From an uncultured Clostridia bacterium (GTDB lineage: Bacteria > Bacillota > Clostridia > Lachnospirales > CAG-274): a DNA stretch of 64,000 bases. A program made the position numbers and the translations under genes. Where the stretch lies: positions 25,795-89,794 of the forward strand of contig CALWOZ010000002.1 in NCBI GenBank assembly GCA_944383305.1, read 5' to 3'. This document shows positions 56,601 to 63,867 of this stretch, piece by piece. Below the pieces are notes generated by a model that was given only the letters and a program-made list of their open reading frames with translations, did not search any database and was not told the origin of the DNA. The first letter of the stretch is position 1. Each line of letters opens with the position of its first letter.

Positions 56601-57739
56601 TGGAGCTTATAAACAAAATTTCAAGGCAAAAGCCCACAAACGATATAGAAGAAATAGGTTCATATAACGGTTTTAAAATAGGTTTTACTTATACAATGGG
56701 TGTTTCTAAAATATATGTTATGGGTAACAAAACATATGATAAAGAGCTAGGACTTTCTGGACTAGGAAACATAACAAGGATAGAAAATTTAGCAAAAGAT
56801 ATAGGGGAAAACTTAGCTTTATATGAAGATAGGCTAAATGAAACGGAGCAAAAGTTAAATCAAGCTAAAGAAGAAATTGACAAGCCTTTTGAACACGAAG
56901 AAAGGCTTTCTTATCTTCTTAAACGAAAGGTTGAAATTGATTATAAAATAGAAAGGGGCATAACAACAGATGATGAAATGGAGGAGCTAGATGAACAAGA
57001 AGAACCATCAAACGAACAGAACAAATATACAACAGAAGAAAATAAAAACACTATTGAACATCAATTATATAACAACCTTTATAAATGGGGCAACAAAGTT
57101 TTAGATAAGGAAATAGACTATATTTCAATGAAACAAGAAGGCTTTGATGACTTGGTTTTAGAATATATAGGCGAAGGAGAATACTCACTTGCTCATTATT
57201 CTGAACTAAATGGGGATATGATGCGTAGCCCAGAAATAACATTTAAAGTAGAAGAAAAGGAGATTGTTCCTACAAGTTATTTAGATGACTACACGGCTAC
57301 ATATGTTGAAGTAGAAGACAAAACAGATAAAGATTATAATGGAATTTTAGATATATTTAAAACTTGGCTTAAAAATATTGCAATTCAATTTTATAGTAGT
57401 ATTGAAAAACTAAAAAATCAAGATGTAGAAATAACTGAAGAAATCGTTGAAACAAAGCATTATGAAATAGATTATTGTGATATGACAGTAGATGAAATAA
57501 AAGATTATTTTAAAGAAGGTATGGTTATAAAGCTTGATTATATGCAAGGTGAAAATATGCCAAGTGGTTTAACAGGTATTGTAAAAGGCGTTGATGATAT
57601 AGGACAAGTTAGAGTTAGCTGGGAAAATGGTAGCACTTTAGCTTTAAATGTTAAAGAAGATAAATTTGAAGTTTTTGAACAACAACATATTAATGAATAT
57701 GTAGAAGAACAAGAAGAAATGTGGGAGGAAATTAGATGA
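50645..57739 (+). CDS. Giant polyvalent ICE protein: ArdC/LtrC-like region, N6-adenine methylase, SNF2 helicase
   Basis: 2,364 residues. Order: LtrC/ArdC-like N-terminus (1-240); Arg/Gly/Asn-rich linker (about 245-395); small YodL-like domain (395-460); adenine methylase (about 535-800: ILDPSMGTGNFFSVLP, and SNIPF for motif IV); SNF2 helicase (about 1310-1880: AHEVGAGKTFSA, LVIDESHRYKN, YLTGTPITNSMSELY, LIQRNGRILRQGNE); coiled coil; small C-terminal domains, the last DUF4314-like (VIKLDYMQGENMPSGLTGIV). Such proteins are thought to protect or process transferred DNA. Start: the GTG overlaps AAAGGAG, and AUA at 50654 has the right spacing. The linker overprints another gene. Confidence 0.9.
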   Translation: MITINKQKIEELKNQYRQALDNINTEEDLKSLLDTAIKFNKYPFDNIVLIHNQNPDAEFLATIDVWNNQVGRYVNRGTKGLAVLEIENPKPTFKYLFELKNTNGNYASYKKVIDYKWEIKEDTNQIAKNLNKKNGTNYENLKEYLYYTLAEKIAQKQDEYIGNLEIDDRQKSDVANISLSCLEYILFKKCNLEYTFPNNLNFDSIKDMKVFSKMGSLATDISREILRELFIQVKIIEKEKERKGELTNGRETERSNEESHSRGQNDDRNNTDRLGDRVFRGRGDRTMVSDVGTGRGSGDRAESSALWGDVEGVSNGEQTPRDNNISNDRRTEQENARDTGNGRELQGKNNTTTFRETTNATIGQDTRESQSPNTDTPNSRRNDNQGDNRESSIDEKIEYVKSKIGTEINLGDRDFTIYRVNDFLNEVELLPQNVAYPIFRTEPIEYIYDLLKELENIKEPEEQGSFFVPKNDDVEEVDEIGDYNIPDEIVQMAQDISNEEIFENQYYDNEITEDFSLDEQSNNNYIYEEEHNLYDGGVKTKCNTNIEIIKLLKELEQQGRLATPEEQKILAGYNGFGGLANALTPNKIGFEEQYKTFKELLTEDEFKSAQKSTTTAFYTEQKIIKEIYNCLMANGFKQGRILDPSMGTGNFFSVLPKEMKNSSLYGIEIDSLSGRIARQLYPNANIEINGFEETNFKNNFFDLAISNIPFNNLQIDDREYNKYNFKIHDYFIAKMIDKVRADGIVAVITTKGTLDKKDISVRKYINERAEFLGAIRLPNTAFKQVAGTEVTSDIIFFKKRKEPLLEIENNASWLEIGEDENGIPMNKYFIKNSHMVLGKMVFDAGMYGDDKATACKPYEDVDLYSILNYAMKYIEFDYEPIEYKIEETNQEQLLQDDSIRNFSYGIINDEIYFKEDNELIKQDFDTKNSERLKGLINVNTTLRDIIDFQTSEKIIQNYTIKEYDEVLKNKIQNLNIVYDDFIKKYGYINSKENTKIFAKDIGQPLLLSIEKEIKNTKDFEKTDIFYKPTIRIKQNVIIENADDALKVCLNDIGRVDISYMKQLYHNPEDEIIEELGDKIFRQPAFYDEENKYEGYVTADEYLTGYVKDKLLLAKDIATHLPEFEKNVQALEKVQPTPLKPEDIGFTLGSTWIPKEIYKDFINETLELTNFQKSYIKLNYYELANEYFLENKKSGTNLKCIETYGTKRKNALEIIEDTLNLRPVKVNDKKEVFDEKTNKMKKVYVINHEETVLAKAKQEQLKNEFTNWVFRDSNRVDYLTNIYNEKFNNYVTRTYDGSNLELPNMSSEIELRDYQKNVIARAIYSNSNVLIAHEVGAGKTFSAIACVYEQKRLGIFKKPLIVVPNHLTKQWGKEFLRLYPNANILIANKEDFKKDSRRKFISKIATNDFDAVIMSHSSFEKIKISKETRLDALEKEIQFLDNQIEENKYSYDKKWTLKQLELTKNNIETKYKKLYDETSKDDFIDFEQLGVDSLVIDESHRYKNNYVYTKMQRVAGVNTSSSNRAMDMHLKARYISEQNNGKGVIYLTGTPITNSMSELYVLQHTLQPEDLEKRNIQNFDSWVSTFGIVEETDEIKPEGTGYQKKMRLTKFHNLPELMKTFRNIADIKTAETLNLPRPTLKTGGVQVIKTDLTEAQKEIVDELADRAELIRLGQVDPEVDNFLKITLLAKLLSVDPRIIDELLPYNPNTKLNVCARKVAEIYHETMGNKSTQLIFCDSGTPKADSFNFYDALKKEMIENGVAENEIAYIHDANTDEKKEKLFEKVRTGEIRVLIGSTEKMGTGTNIQNKLYALHHLDVPWRPDHLIQRNGRILRQGNENAQVEIFNYVTEGSFDSYLWQILENKQKFISQVMTEKSPLRSCDDIDEVVLSYGEIKAIAMKNPFLKEKMQIDTEINKINLLKSSWLESKQMFKNVINNIPGRIEKLKSYMQKIQADIKIYEENKKPDFEITLNGKTFDERAKAGEYLMELINKISRQKPTNDIEEIGSYNGFKIGFTYTMGVSKIYVMGNKTYDKELGLSGLGNITRIENLAKDIGENLALYEDRLNETEQKLNQAKEEIDKPFEHEERLSYLLKRKVEIDYKIERGITTDDEMEELDEQEEPSNEQNKYTTEENKNTIEHQLYNNLYKWGNKVLDKEIDYISMKQEGFDDLVLEYIGEGEYSLAHYSELNGDMMRSPEITFKVEEKEIVPTSYLDDYTATYVEVEDKTDKDYNGILDIFKTWLKNIAIQFYSSIEKLKNQDVEITEEIVETKHYEIDYCDMTVDEIKDYFKEGMVIKLDYMQGENMPSGLTGIVKGVDDIGQVRVSWENGSTLALNVKEDKFEVFEQQHINEYVEEQEEMWEEIR
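51387..51824 (+). CDS. TnpV-like protein overprinted in the +1 frame of the giant gene
   Basis: 145 residues entirely inside the larger gene, in another frame. It has its own ribosome site (AAAGGAG, 9 bases before ATG) and normal composition: MDEKLKEAMKKAIAEGRTMI, then GLWYPMLALEEE, KEYLTENKRHEITTLVMIGE, LNKKMLEIQEMAENFKEKTI. This resembles the TnpV proteins of clostridial mobile elements (VTGLxYPxL...YLxExR...LxGxLNxxL). In the main frame the same DNA encodes the disordered Arg/Gly-rich linker, which suggests overprinting. TnpV function is unknown. Confidence 0.75.
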   Translation: MDEKLKEAMKKAIAEGRTMIETTPTGWEIEYFEDEVTGLWYPMLALEEEVEIEPSQVPYGVMWKEYLTENKRHEITTLVMIGELNKKMLEIQEMAENFKEKTIQQLLEKQPMPPSDKTLERANHLTQIHQIAEEMTIKEIIEKVV

Positions 57740-58722
57740 TAGAAATGAAATATCCTTTTACACAAGAACAAATGCGACAAGTTTTTGAAACAAACCTTGT
57801 TGATTTTGCTATAAATAATGGCTTTAAATTAAAAGAAAGCGACTACAAAACTTTTAAAGTTGAACATATGGGTGGGCTTTTTATTTTTAAAAATGGTAAA
57901 GGTTTTTATCATTTTACAACAGGTAATAAAGGCAATATTTTAGATTTTGCAAAAGAATATTTAGGGCTTGATTTTAAACAAGCAGTAGAAACTATTTTAG
58001 GGGTTAGAGCTTATGGAAACATAGGCTCTTTTTATATGCCTAAAGAACATACGAAAAAGCCTTTTGTGTTGCCAGATAAGGCAGAAAACTTTAATAGAAT
58101 GATAGCATATTTAGTAAATACAAGAAAGTTAGATAAAGATATAGTTTATGACTTTATAAAAGAAAAGAAAATATACCAAAGCAAAGAAACATCAAAAAAT
58201 GGAATATTTTATAACTGTGCTTTTGTTGGATATGATGAAAATAATGTTGCTAAATATTGCTGTTTAAGAGGGTTATCCGAAAGTAGCCATTTTAGAAAAG
58301 ATATAGACGGTTCTGATAAAAGTTATGGTTTTACTTTTCAAGGTACAAGTAATAATTTATATGTTTTTGAAAGTCCTATTGACTTGTTAAGCCATATGAC
58401 ACTTTTTAAAATTTTTGAAAAAATAGACTATAAACAAGATAACAGAATATCTTGTGGAGGACTTTTTAATATGGCAATAAATACATATTTAAAACAACAC
58501 GAAAACATAAAAAATATAATCTTTTGTTTTGATAATGATTTTGATAAGGCAGAAAATTATGGACAAGATAAAGCAAAAGAGTTTGGCAAAATGTATAAAG
58601 AGCAAGGTTATAATTGCTATTTACAAGTGCCAAAAAACAAAGATTTTAATGAAGATTTAATAGAAAAAATAGCAGATATAGATAAACAAAGGGAGGAGAT
58701 GGAAGATGAGTTTGAAAGATAG
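57736..58722 (+). CDS. Primase-like protein of the conjugative element (DUF3991/TOPRIM)
   Basis: 328 residues: N-terminal CHC2-like region without zinc cysteines (GGLFIFKNGKGFYHFTTGNK), then a DUF3991 region (about 110-190: YLVNTRKLDKDIVYDFIKEK) and a TOPRIM domain (about 200-300: LYVFESPIDLLSHMTL, IIFCFDNDFDKAENYG). Likely primes the transferred strand or supports replication of the circle. Its start overlaps the stop of the giant gene (ATGA). Confidence 0.85.
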   Translation: MIEMKYPFTQEQMRQVFETNLVDFAINNGFKLKESDYKTFKVEHMGGLFIFKNGKGFYHFTTGNKGNILDFAKEYLGLDFKQAVETILGVRAYGNIGSFYMPKEHTKKPFVLPDKAENFNRMIAYLVNTRKLDKDIVYDFIKEKKIYQSKETSKNGIFYNCAFVGYDENNVAKYCCLRGLSESSHFRKDIDGSDKSYGFTFQGTSNNLYVFESPIDLLSHMTLFKIFEKIDYKQDNRISCGGLFNMAINTYLKQHENIKNIIFCFDNDFDKAENYGQDKAKEFGKMYKEQGYNCYLQVPKNKDFNEDLIEKIADIDKQREEMEDEFER

Positions 58723-58948
58723 ATTTAATTTTCAAATTTTAAATATTCTTAACGAGCAAAGCGAGTGTAAGAGATTTTGCCTTGCAAAATTGTAGTAAAT
58801 TGCATTTAGGCAGGAATAAGCAAATGTCCCATTTGCTCAAACACAGCTTACAACCAAAGGTTGCAACGACATTTTTAAAAAATTTTTCCGAAAAGTTAAT
58901 GTCAGTTCCGAAAATTGACATTAAGTAAAAAATCAAGGAGATGATAGC
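58723..58948. other. Candidate oriT: inverted-repeat-rich region upstream of relaxosome genes
   Basis: No gene. Dyads: ATTTTGC-CTT-GCAAAAT (58774-58790), AGCAAATG-TCC-CATTTGCT (58819-58837), CAACC-AAA-GGTTG (58851-58863), TTAATGTCA..TGACATTAA (58896-58924, loop 11). Direct repeat TTCCGAAAA at 58886-58894 and 58906-58914. Dense inverted repeats directly before a ribbon-helix-helix accessory gene and the relaxase are typical of oriT. The nick site is not known. Confidence 0.6.
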
Positions 58949-59419
58949 GTGAAAGAAGAATTAATTCAAATAACATTTAAAGTACCAAAAGAAAAAGCAG
59001 ATACACTTAAAATATTAAGTGCTAAAAAACATATACCTTTAGCAGAGTTGGTAAGACGATTAGTTGATAAAGGGTTAAATTTAGAAAGTAGCCGTGAAGA
59101 TATAGATTTTATAGCAGATATAATAAGAGAAGAATTAAACTCAATTTATAGACTTGAAGATATAAAAGAAATTTTGGATAAGCAAACAAACAGACTTGCT
59201 AAAATGATGATGAAGATAGGCAAGATGAGTACAGGGCAGTTATTTCTTCTTATTAGTATGTTTTTAGAAATTGTAGATAGTGCAGACGAAGATAAGTTTG
59301 ATGCTATTTTAGATAAATCAATGCGAAATGGTGTCGCTTATATGCAGAAGAAAGATTTTCAGGTTAATGACTTTTTGCAAGATGTTGATAATTTAAAAAA
59401 TATTGCAGATGAGTTGTAA
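58949..59419 (+). CDS. RHH-type relaxosome accessory protein
   Basis: 156 residues. N-terminal ribbon-helix-helix (LIQITFKVPKEKADTLKILS, then HIPLAELVRRLVDKGL) and helical C-terminus (QTNRLAKMMMKIGKMSTGQL). Position next to the candidate oriT and before the relaxase suggests a MobC-like DNA-binding role. GTG start; AAGGAG 9 bases upstream. Confidence 0.75.
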   Translation: MKEELIQITFKVPKEKADTLKILSAKKHIPLAELVRRLVDKGLNLESSREDIDFIADIIREELNSIYRLEDIKEILDKQTNRLAKMMMKIGKMSTGQLFLLISMFLEIVDSADEDKFDAILDKSMRNGVAYMQKKDFQVNDFLQDVDNLKNIADEL

Positions 59420-59480
59420 TTAATATTTAAATTATTTTAATAATGTGGTATAATTAAATAAAGTATAAGGGAGTGATTTA

Positions 59481-60305
59481 GTGCAAATAAAAGATGAACA
59501 AAAATGGGAAAAATTGGGCATAAGCAATGATTTTATTTTTTCTAAACTAATGAGAGATGAAGAAGCTTGTAAAAAAGTATTAGAAGTATTACTAAAATTT
59601 AAAATATCTAACATAAAATATATAGAAGATGAAAAAACTATAAATATAGGATATGATGCTAAAAGTATAAGGCTTGATATTTATGTAGAAGAAGATGATA
59701 AAATTTATAACATAGAAATGCAAGTGGCAAACAAAGAAGATTTAGGCAAAAGAAGTAGATATTATCAAGGTATGATAGATTTAAATAGTATAGAAAAAGG
59801 AGAATATTATAAAAGCTTAAAAGAGAGCTATGTAATCTTTATATGTACTTTTGATCCTTTTGAAAAAGGTTTACCAAAGTATACATTTGAAAATATTTGT
59901 AAAGAAGATAGTAACTTACTTTTAAAAGATGGAGCTTACAAAATATTCTTTAATACAAAATCATTTGAAAAAGAAGAAGATACATATTTAAAATCATTTT
60001 TAAAATATATTGAAGGTGAAATAGATGACAATGATTTTATAAATATGATAAACAACAAAATAAAGAAAATAAAAGATAATATAGAATGGAGGCAAGAATA
60101 TATGACACTACTTATGAAAGAACAAGAAAAGTTTGAAGAAGGCTTACAACAAGGAATACAACAAGGAATACAACAAGGAATACAACAAGGATTAATTAAA
60201 CACATAAAGTCTTTAAAAAAATACAATATAGATGATAAAGAAATTATAAAAACAATTGTTAAAGATTATGGTGTAACAGAAGAAGAAGTAAAAAAATATT
60301 TATAA
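59481..60305 (+). CDS. Rpn-family PD-(D/E)XK nuclease (transposase-31-like)
   Basis: 274 residues. N-terminal WEKLGISNDFIFSKLMRD, catalytic LRLDIYVEEDD and YNIEMQV (D...E-x-Q), as in Rpn recombination-promoting nucleases. The C-terminus has about four QQGI repeats and a DUF-like helical end (KEIIKTIVKDYGVTEEEVKK). GTG start with GGGAG site, own promoter-like region and own terminator, so it is an independent insertion between the relaxosome and relaxase genes. Role as cargo is inferred. Confidence 0.85.
   Translation: MQIKDEQKWEKLGISNDFIFSKLMRDEEACKKVLEVLLKFKISNIKYIEDEKTINIGYDAKSIRLDIYVEEDDKIYNIEMQVANKEDLGKRSRYYQGMIDLNSIEKGEYYKSLKESYVIFICTFDPFEKGLPKYTFENICKEDSNLLLKDGAYKIFFNTKSFEKEEDTYLKSFLKYIEGEIDDNDFINMINNKIKKIKDNIEWRQEYMTLLMKEQEKFEEGLQQGIQQGIQQGIQQGLIKHIKSLKKYNIDDKEIIKTIVKDYGVTEEEVKKYL
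60146..60193 (+). repeat. 12-bp tandem repeat in the Rpn gene
   Basis: About four copies of ACAACAAGGAAT, encoding the QQGI repeats. Each is in frame, so copy-number change would alter length without breaking the gene. Confidence 0.85.
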
Positions 60306-60311
60306 GATAAT

Positions 60312-60340
60312 AAAGCTACTATTTAGTGGCTTTATTTTTA
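60312..60340 (+). terminator. Terminator after the Rpn gene
   Basis: Stem AAAGCTACTA / TAGTGGCTTT with TT loop, then ATTTTTAT. It ends 2 bases before the relaxase ribosome site. Confidence 0.75.
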
Positions 60341-60354
60341 TAGGAGGAATATTC

Positions 60355-61548
60355 ATTTCAAAAATAGTATACACACAAGAAATAAAAAATTTAAAGGTAA
60401 AAGATAAAGAACAAAGAGCAAAGTTAAATTATAATTATACTTTATACATAGGACATCGTCCTAAAGTTTTAAAAAATATGGAGCAAAGGACAGGGCTTAT
60501 CGGTAAGGTAGGCACTAATGAAATTTTGTACTTTAAAGATAGTAAAGACATAGCTAAAACAGTTTTAGAAAACACCAAAAAAGGCATCACAATATATGAA
60601 GGAATGATAGCTATAAAAAAAGAAGATACCAAAAAATTAAATTTAGAAGATTTAAAATCTTGGGAAAACTACATAACAAAACATATAAATACAATACGAG
60701 AAGAAAATAGCATAAAGCGAGAAGATTTTGAATTTATATGTGCCGTTCACGAAAAAGACATAAACTATCATACCCATATACTTTTTTGGGATAAATCACA
60801 AAAGACACCTAAAAACTTTCAACATTATAGTATACCAGATAAAATCAGAAAAAAGCTTATAAAAGATACTTTTTCAGATGAAATACTTGAATATGCAAAA
60901 ACAAAAGATTTAGCCGTTAAAAATGTTAGAGAAATTACAGATAAGCTAGTAGATGATTTTATGGAAGATATAAAAATGCTTGATAATAAAAAATACAATA
61001 AATTAAAAGGTGTTTTTAAAGATAAAAACTCAAAGCTAGACAAAAATTTTATAGAATATATTTTTAATGAAAGCTATAAAATAAAGCAGATGATACCTAA
61101 AGGTAGAATAGCTTACAAATTGTTAGAACCACAAGTTAAGGAAGAAGTAGATAAGTTAGTAGATTATGTTTTGCGAAATAATGAAGATTTGAAAAATATA
61201 TGTGATGAATATGTAAAATCAAAACTTAATATAGCTAATTTTTATTCAGAGAAAAATCTTGATGAACAAGAGCAGAAATATAAACAAGAAATTGAAAAGA
61301 TAATAGCTAACAAACTTTTAGGTATTGTAAAATCTATAAATAGGCTTGAGTATGAATATAAAAAACAAGAAACAATAGCAGAAAAACAAAAAGAACTTAT
61401 TAAACAAAGTATATTTGATTTAATAAGTCTTTTTTGTGTTAAAGAAGAAAAAGAAAGGAGCAAGCATAATGAAATAAAAACAGAATTATCTAAAGAAGCT
61501 AAAAAAGAAATTTATCTAAAAAATAAAGATAAAGGATATGAACATTAA
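60355..61548 (+). CDS. MobL-family relaxase with apparent AUU start
   Basis: 397 residues from ATT 60355. HUH-type relaxase with histidines in INYHTHILFWDK; GLIGKVGTNEILYFKDSKDI and TIYEGMIAIKKED fit the MobL/MOBP group that nicks oriT and leads the strand into the recipient. AGGAGG lies 7 bases before ATT. The conserved N-terminal YTLYIGHRPKVLKNMEQRTG begins upstream of the first ATG (60478), so the ATG start would delete family sequence. A coiled-coil C-terminus follows. The stop overlaps the next start (TAATG). Confidence 0.85.
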   Translation: MSKIVYTQEIKNLKVKDKEQRAKLNYNYTLYIGHRPKVLKNMEQRTGLIGKVGTNEILYFKDSKDIAKTVLENTKKGITIYEGMIAIKKEDTKKLNLEDLKSWENYITKHINTIREENSIKREDFEFICAVHEKDINYHTHILFWDKSQKTPKNFQHYSIPDKIRKKLIKDTFSDEILEYAKTKDLAVKNVREITDKLVDDFMEDIKMLDNKKYNKLKGVFKDKNSKLDKNFIEYIFNESYKIKQMIPKGRIAYKLLEPQVKEEVDKLVDYVLRNNEDLKNICDEYVKSKLNIANFYSEKNLDEQEQKYKQEIEKIIANKLLGIVKSINRLEYEYKKQETIAEKQKELIKQSIFDLISLFCVKEEKERSKHNEIKTELSKEAKKEIYLKNKDKGYEH

Positions 61549-63815
61549 TGAAGAAAAAACAAAAAATTATATTTATAATAAGTTTGTCAATTTTAGGGTT
61601 TGTAGGGAATGTATATTTAAGTGAGATGTTAAACACCTTGCTTTTAGGTGGCGATGTACACTTAGAAAACTTAAATTTTTTAACAAACTTAAAAGACATA
61701 TTTATAACAGAACAAAAGACTAAACTATTTCTAATACTTGAGTGTGTAAAGTATTTAGGGATAGTTTATTTTAGTTTATACAATAACAAGCCTTATCAGT
61801 CGGAGCTTGTAAAAATAACGGACAACATTTACACACCAAAACAAGTAGGGCAATATCAGTATGGTTCGTCAAGGTGGCTAACTGAAAAAGAAAAAGATGC
61901 AGAGTTTGGTTATTTTATATTAAACCCAAAAGATGAGCTTATAAGCAAACTCATAAAAAATGGAAAGGAGGAAATTAAAGAATTAAAAAATGAAGATTTT
62001 GAAAAAGACACTCAAAAAGAAAAAGCAAAAATCAAAACGAATAAAGGAGATTTTGAAAATGAAAAAGAAACCCATTTACAAAAACAACAAGATGTACAAG
62101 CTTATGAAAATAAGACTGTACAAAATTATATACAAAAAGTAAAGGGGGCAAAGCATTATGCAGAAAATATGGTTAATAAATTTAAGGATACTAAATTAAA
62201 TAAATCCTTAAAAATAGAAGAAAAAAAGGGAGATGATAAAACAAAAATTATTGATAAAGGTGGCATTGTTATAGGTATGACAAAGGAGGGGGATAAAGAA
62301 AAAATACACTATATAAAAGATGATGTGCATACGCTAGTCGTTGGGGCGACACGAAGTGGTAAGTCGAGATGTTTGGTTATTCCTAGCATTTGTAGTATAG
62401 GGCTATCAGGAGAAAGTATGGTTATATCAGACCCAAAGGGCGAGTTATTTCAATACACAAATAAATATTTGAAAAGTTTGGGATATGAAGTAATTTGTCT
62501 TGATTATAAAAAACCACAAAAAAGCTCAAAGTATAACCTTTTGCAACCTGTTATAAATGCAGTTAAAGAGAACGATATGGAAAAGGCAGAAAGTCTTGCG
62601 TGGGATATAACTAACATACTTGTTGGGGACGGCGTTTCTAACGAAAAAATATGGGAAAACGGCGAAAAATCAGTAATAGCAGTTGCTATTTTAAGTGTAG
62701 TTTTAAACAATATTGAAGATTATTCTAAATCAAAAGAAGAATATCAAAATTTAACTAATGTTTACTGGTTCATTGCCGAGATGAACAAAAAAATAGAAGA
62801 CAAATATCCTATAGAATTGTACATAAAAGATTTGCCACAAAACCACCCTGCAAGAGCATTGCTCTCAATATCGGAAATTGCTCCAAGCAGAACAAGGGGA
62901 AGCTTTTTTACATCGGCACTTACTACTTTAAGACTATTTACAAGTAAATCTATTTATAACATTACAAACTCAAGTGATTTTAATCTTGAAGATATAGGAA
63001 GAAAAAAACAAGCAGTGTTTTTTATCTTGCCAGATGAGAAAACTACATATTATCAAATAGCAAGTTTAGTTTTATCGGAGCTTTATGAAATACTTGTTCG
63101 TCAAGCCGATGAACGAGGTGGAAGACTTGAAAACAGGGTAAATTTTATACTAGATGAGTTTGGGAATTTTGTTAAAATAAGTGATTTTACAAGTAAGCTA
63201 ACTGTTGCAGGTGGACGAGGTATGCGTTTTAACTTGTTTTTACAATCTTTTGAACAGTTAGATAAAAAGTATGGTAAAGAAGAAAGCCATATAATAAAAT
63301 CTAACTGTCAAAACTGGGTATATTTGCAAGCAGATGACGAAGAAACATTACAGTCTATTTGTAATAAATTAGGAAAATATACAACAAGTGCGTATCAGTT
63401 ATCTAGCAATCACGCAAAACATACAAACCCTAGTTCTTCGCACAGTTTAAGCCTTGTTTCAAGAGAGCTTTTAACAACAGATGAAATAAGAAGAATAAAA
63501 CGCCCTTATCAGTTAGTTATTAGTAGGAGCTATCCTTGTATGTCGGTTGCTTATGATTTAAGTAAATGGAATTTTAATACTATGTGTGGACTTGGAGATG
63601 AAGAAAACAACCGAAAAATAAGGCAAAAACGAGAAAATGAAAGGGCAGAACATAAAAATACAAATGATATAAAATTGTGGGGTATATGGGACGAATATCG
63701 TAAAAAAATTGAACAAAGTAGCGAAGATAAACAACCAACATATGTACCTGCACAAAAACCAAAAAGAGAAAAAAAGACAGAACATAAAGTTAAAAAAGGC
63801 ATAAATTTAAGCTAA
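61548..63815 (+). CDS. VirD4/TraG-type coupling protein
   Basis: 755 residues. Two N-terminal membrane helices (about 5-25 and 60-80), a charged linker (about 130-235), then the FtsK-like ATPase: Walker A VVGATRSGKSRCLVIPSI, DPKGELFQYTNKYL, Walker B NFILDEFGNFVKISDFTSKL, and TVAGGRGMRFNLFLQSFEQL. It links the relaxase-DNA complex to the type IV secretion channel. The basic tail (KPKREKKTEHKVKKGINLS) is unordered. Confidence 0.93.
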   Translation: MKKKQKIIFIISLSILGFVGNVYLSEMLNTLLLGGDVHLENLNFLTNLKDIFITEQKTKLFLILECVKYLGIVYFSLYNNKPYQSELVKITDNIYTPKQVGQYQYGSSRWLTEKEKDAEFGYFILNPKDELISKLIKNGKEEIKELKNEDFEKDTQKEKAKIKTNKGDFENEKETHLQKQQDVQAYENKTVQNYIQKVKGAKHYAENMVNKFKDTKLNKSLKIEEKKGDDKTKIIDKGGIVIGMTKEGDKEKIHYIKDDVHTLVVGATRSGKSRCLVIPSICSIGLSGESMVISDPKGELFQYTNKYLKSLGYEVICLDYKKPQKSSKYNLLQPVINAVKENDMEKAESLAWDITNILVGDGVSNEKIWENGEKSVIAVAILSVVLNNIEDYSKSKEEYQNLTNVYWFIAEMNKKIEDKYPIELYIKDLPQNHPARALLSISEIAPSRTRGSFFTSALTTLRLFTSKSIYNITNSSDFNLEDIGRKKQAVFFILPDEKTTYYQIASLVLSELYEILVRQADERGGRLENRVNFILDEFGNFVKISDFTSKLTVAGGRGMRFNLFLQSFEQLDKKYGKEESHIIKSNCQNWVYLQADDEETLQSICNKLGKYTTSAYQLSSNHAKHTNPSSSHSLSLVSRELLTTDEIRRIKRPYQLVISRSYPCMSVAYDLSKWNFNTMCGLGDEENNRKIRQKRENERAEHKNTNDIKLWGIWDEYRKKIEQSSEDKQPTYVPAQKPKREKKTEHKVKKGINLS

Positions 63816-63867
63816 TTATAAGTGTGAAAATTTAACAAATCAAATAGATAAATTTAAGGAGGAAATT

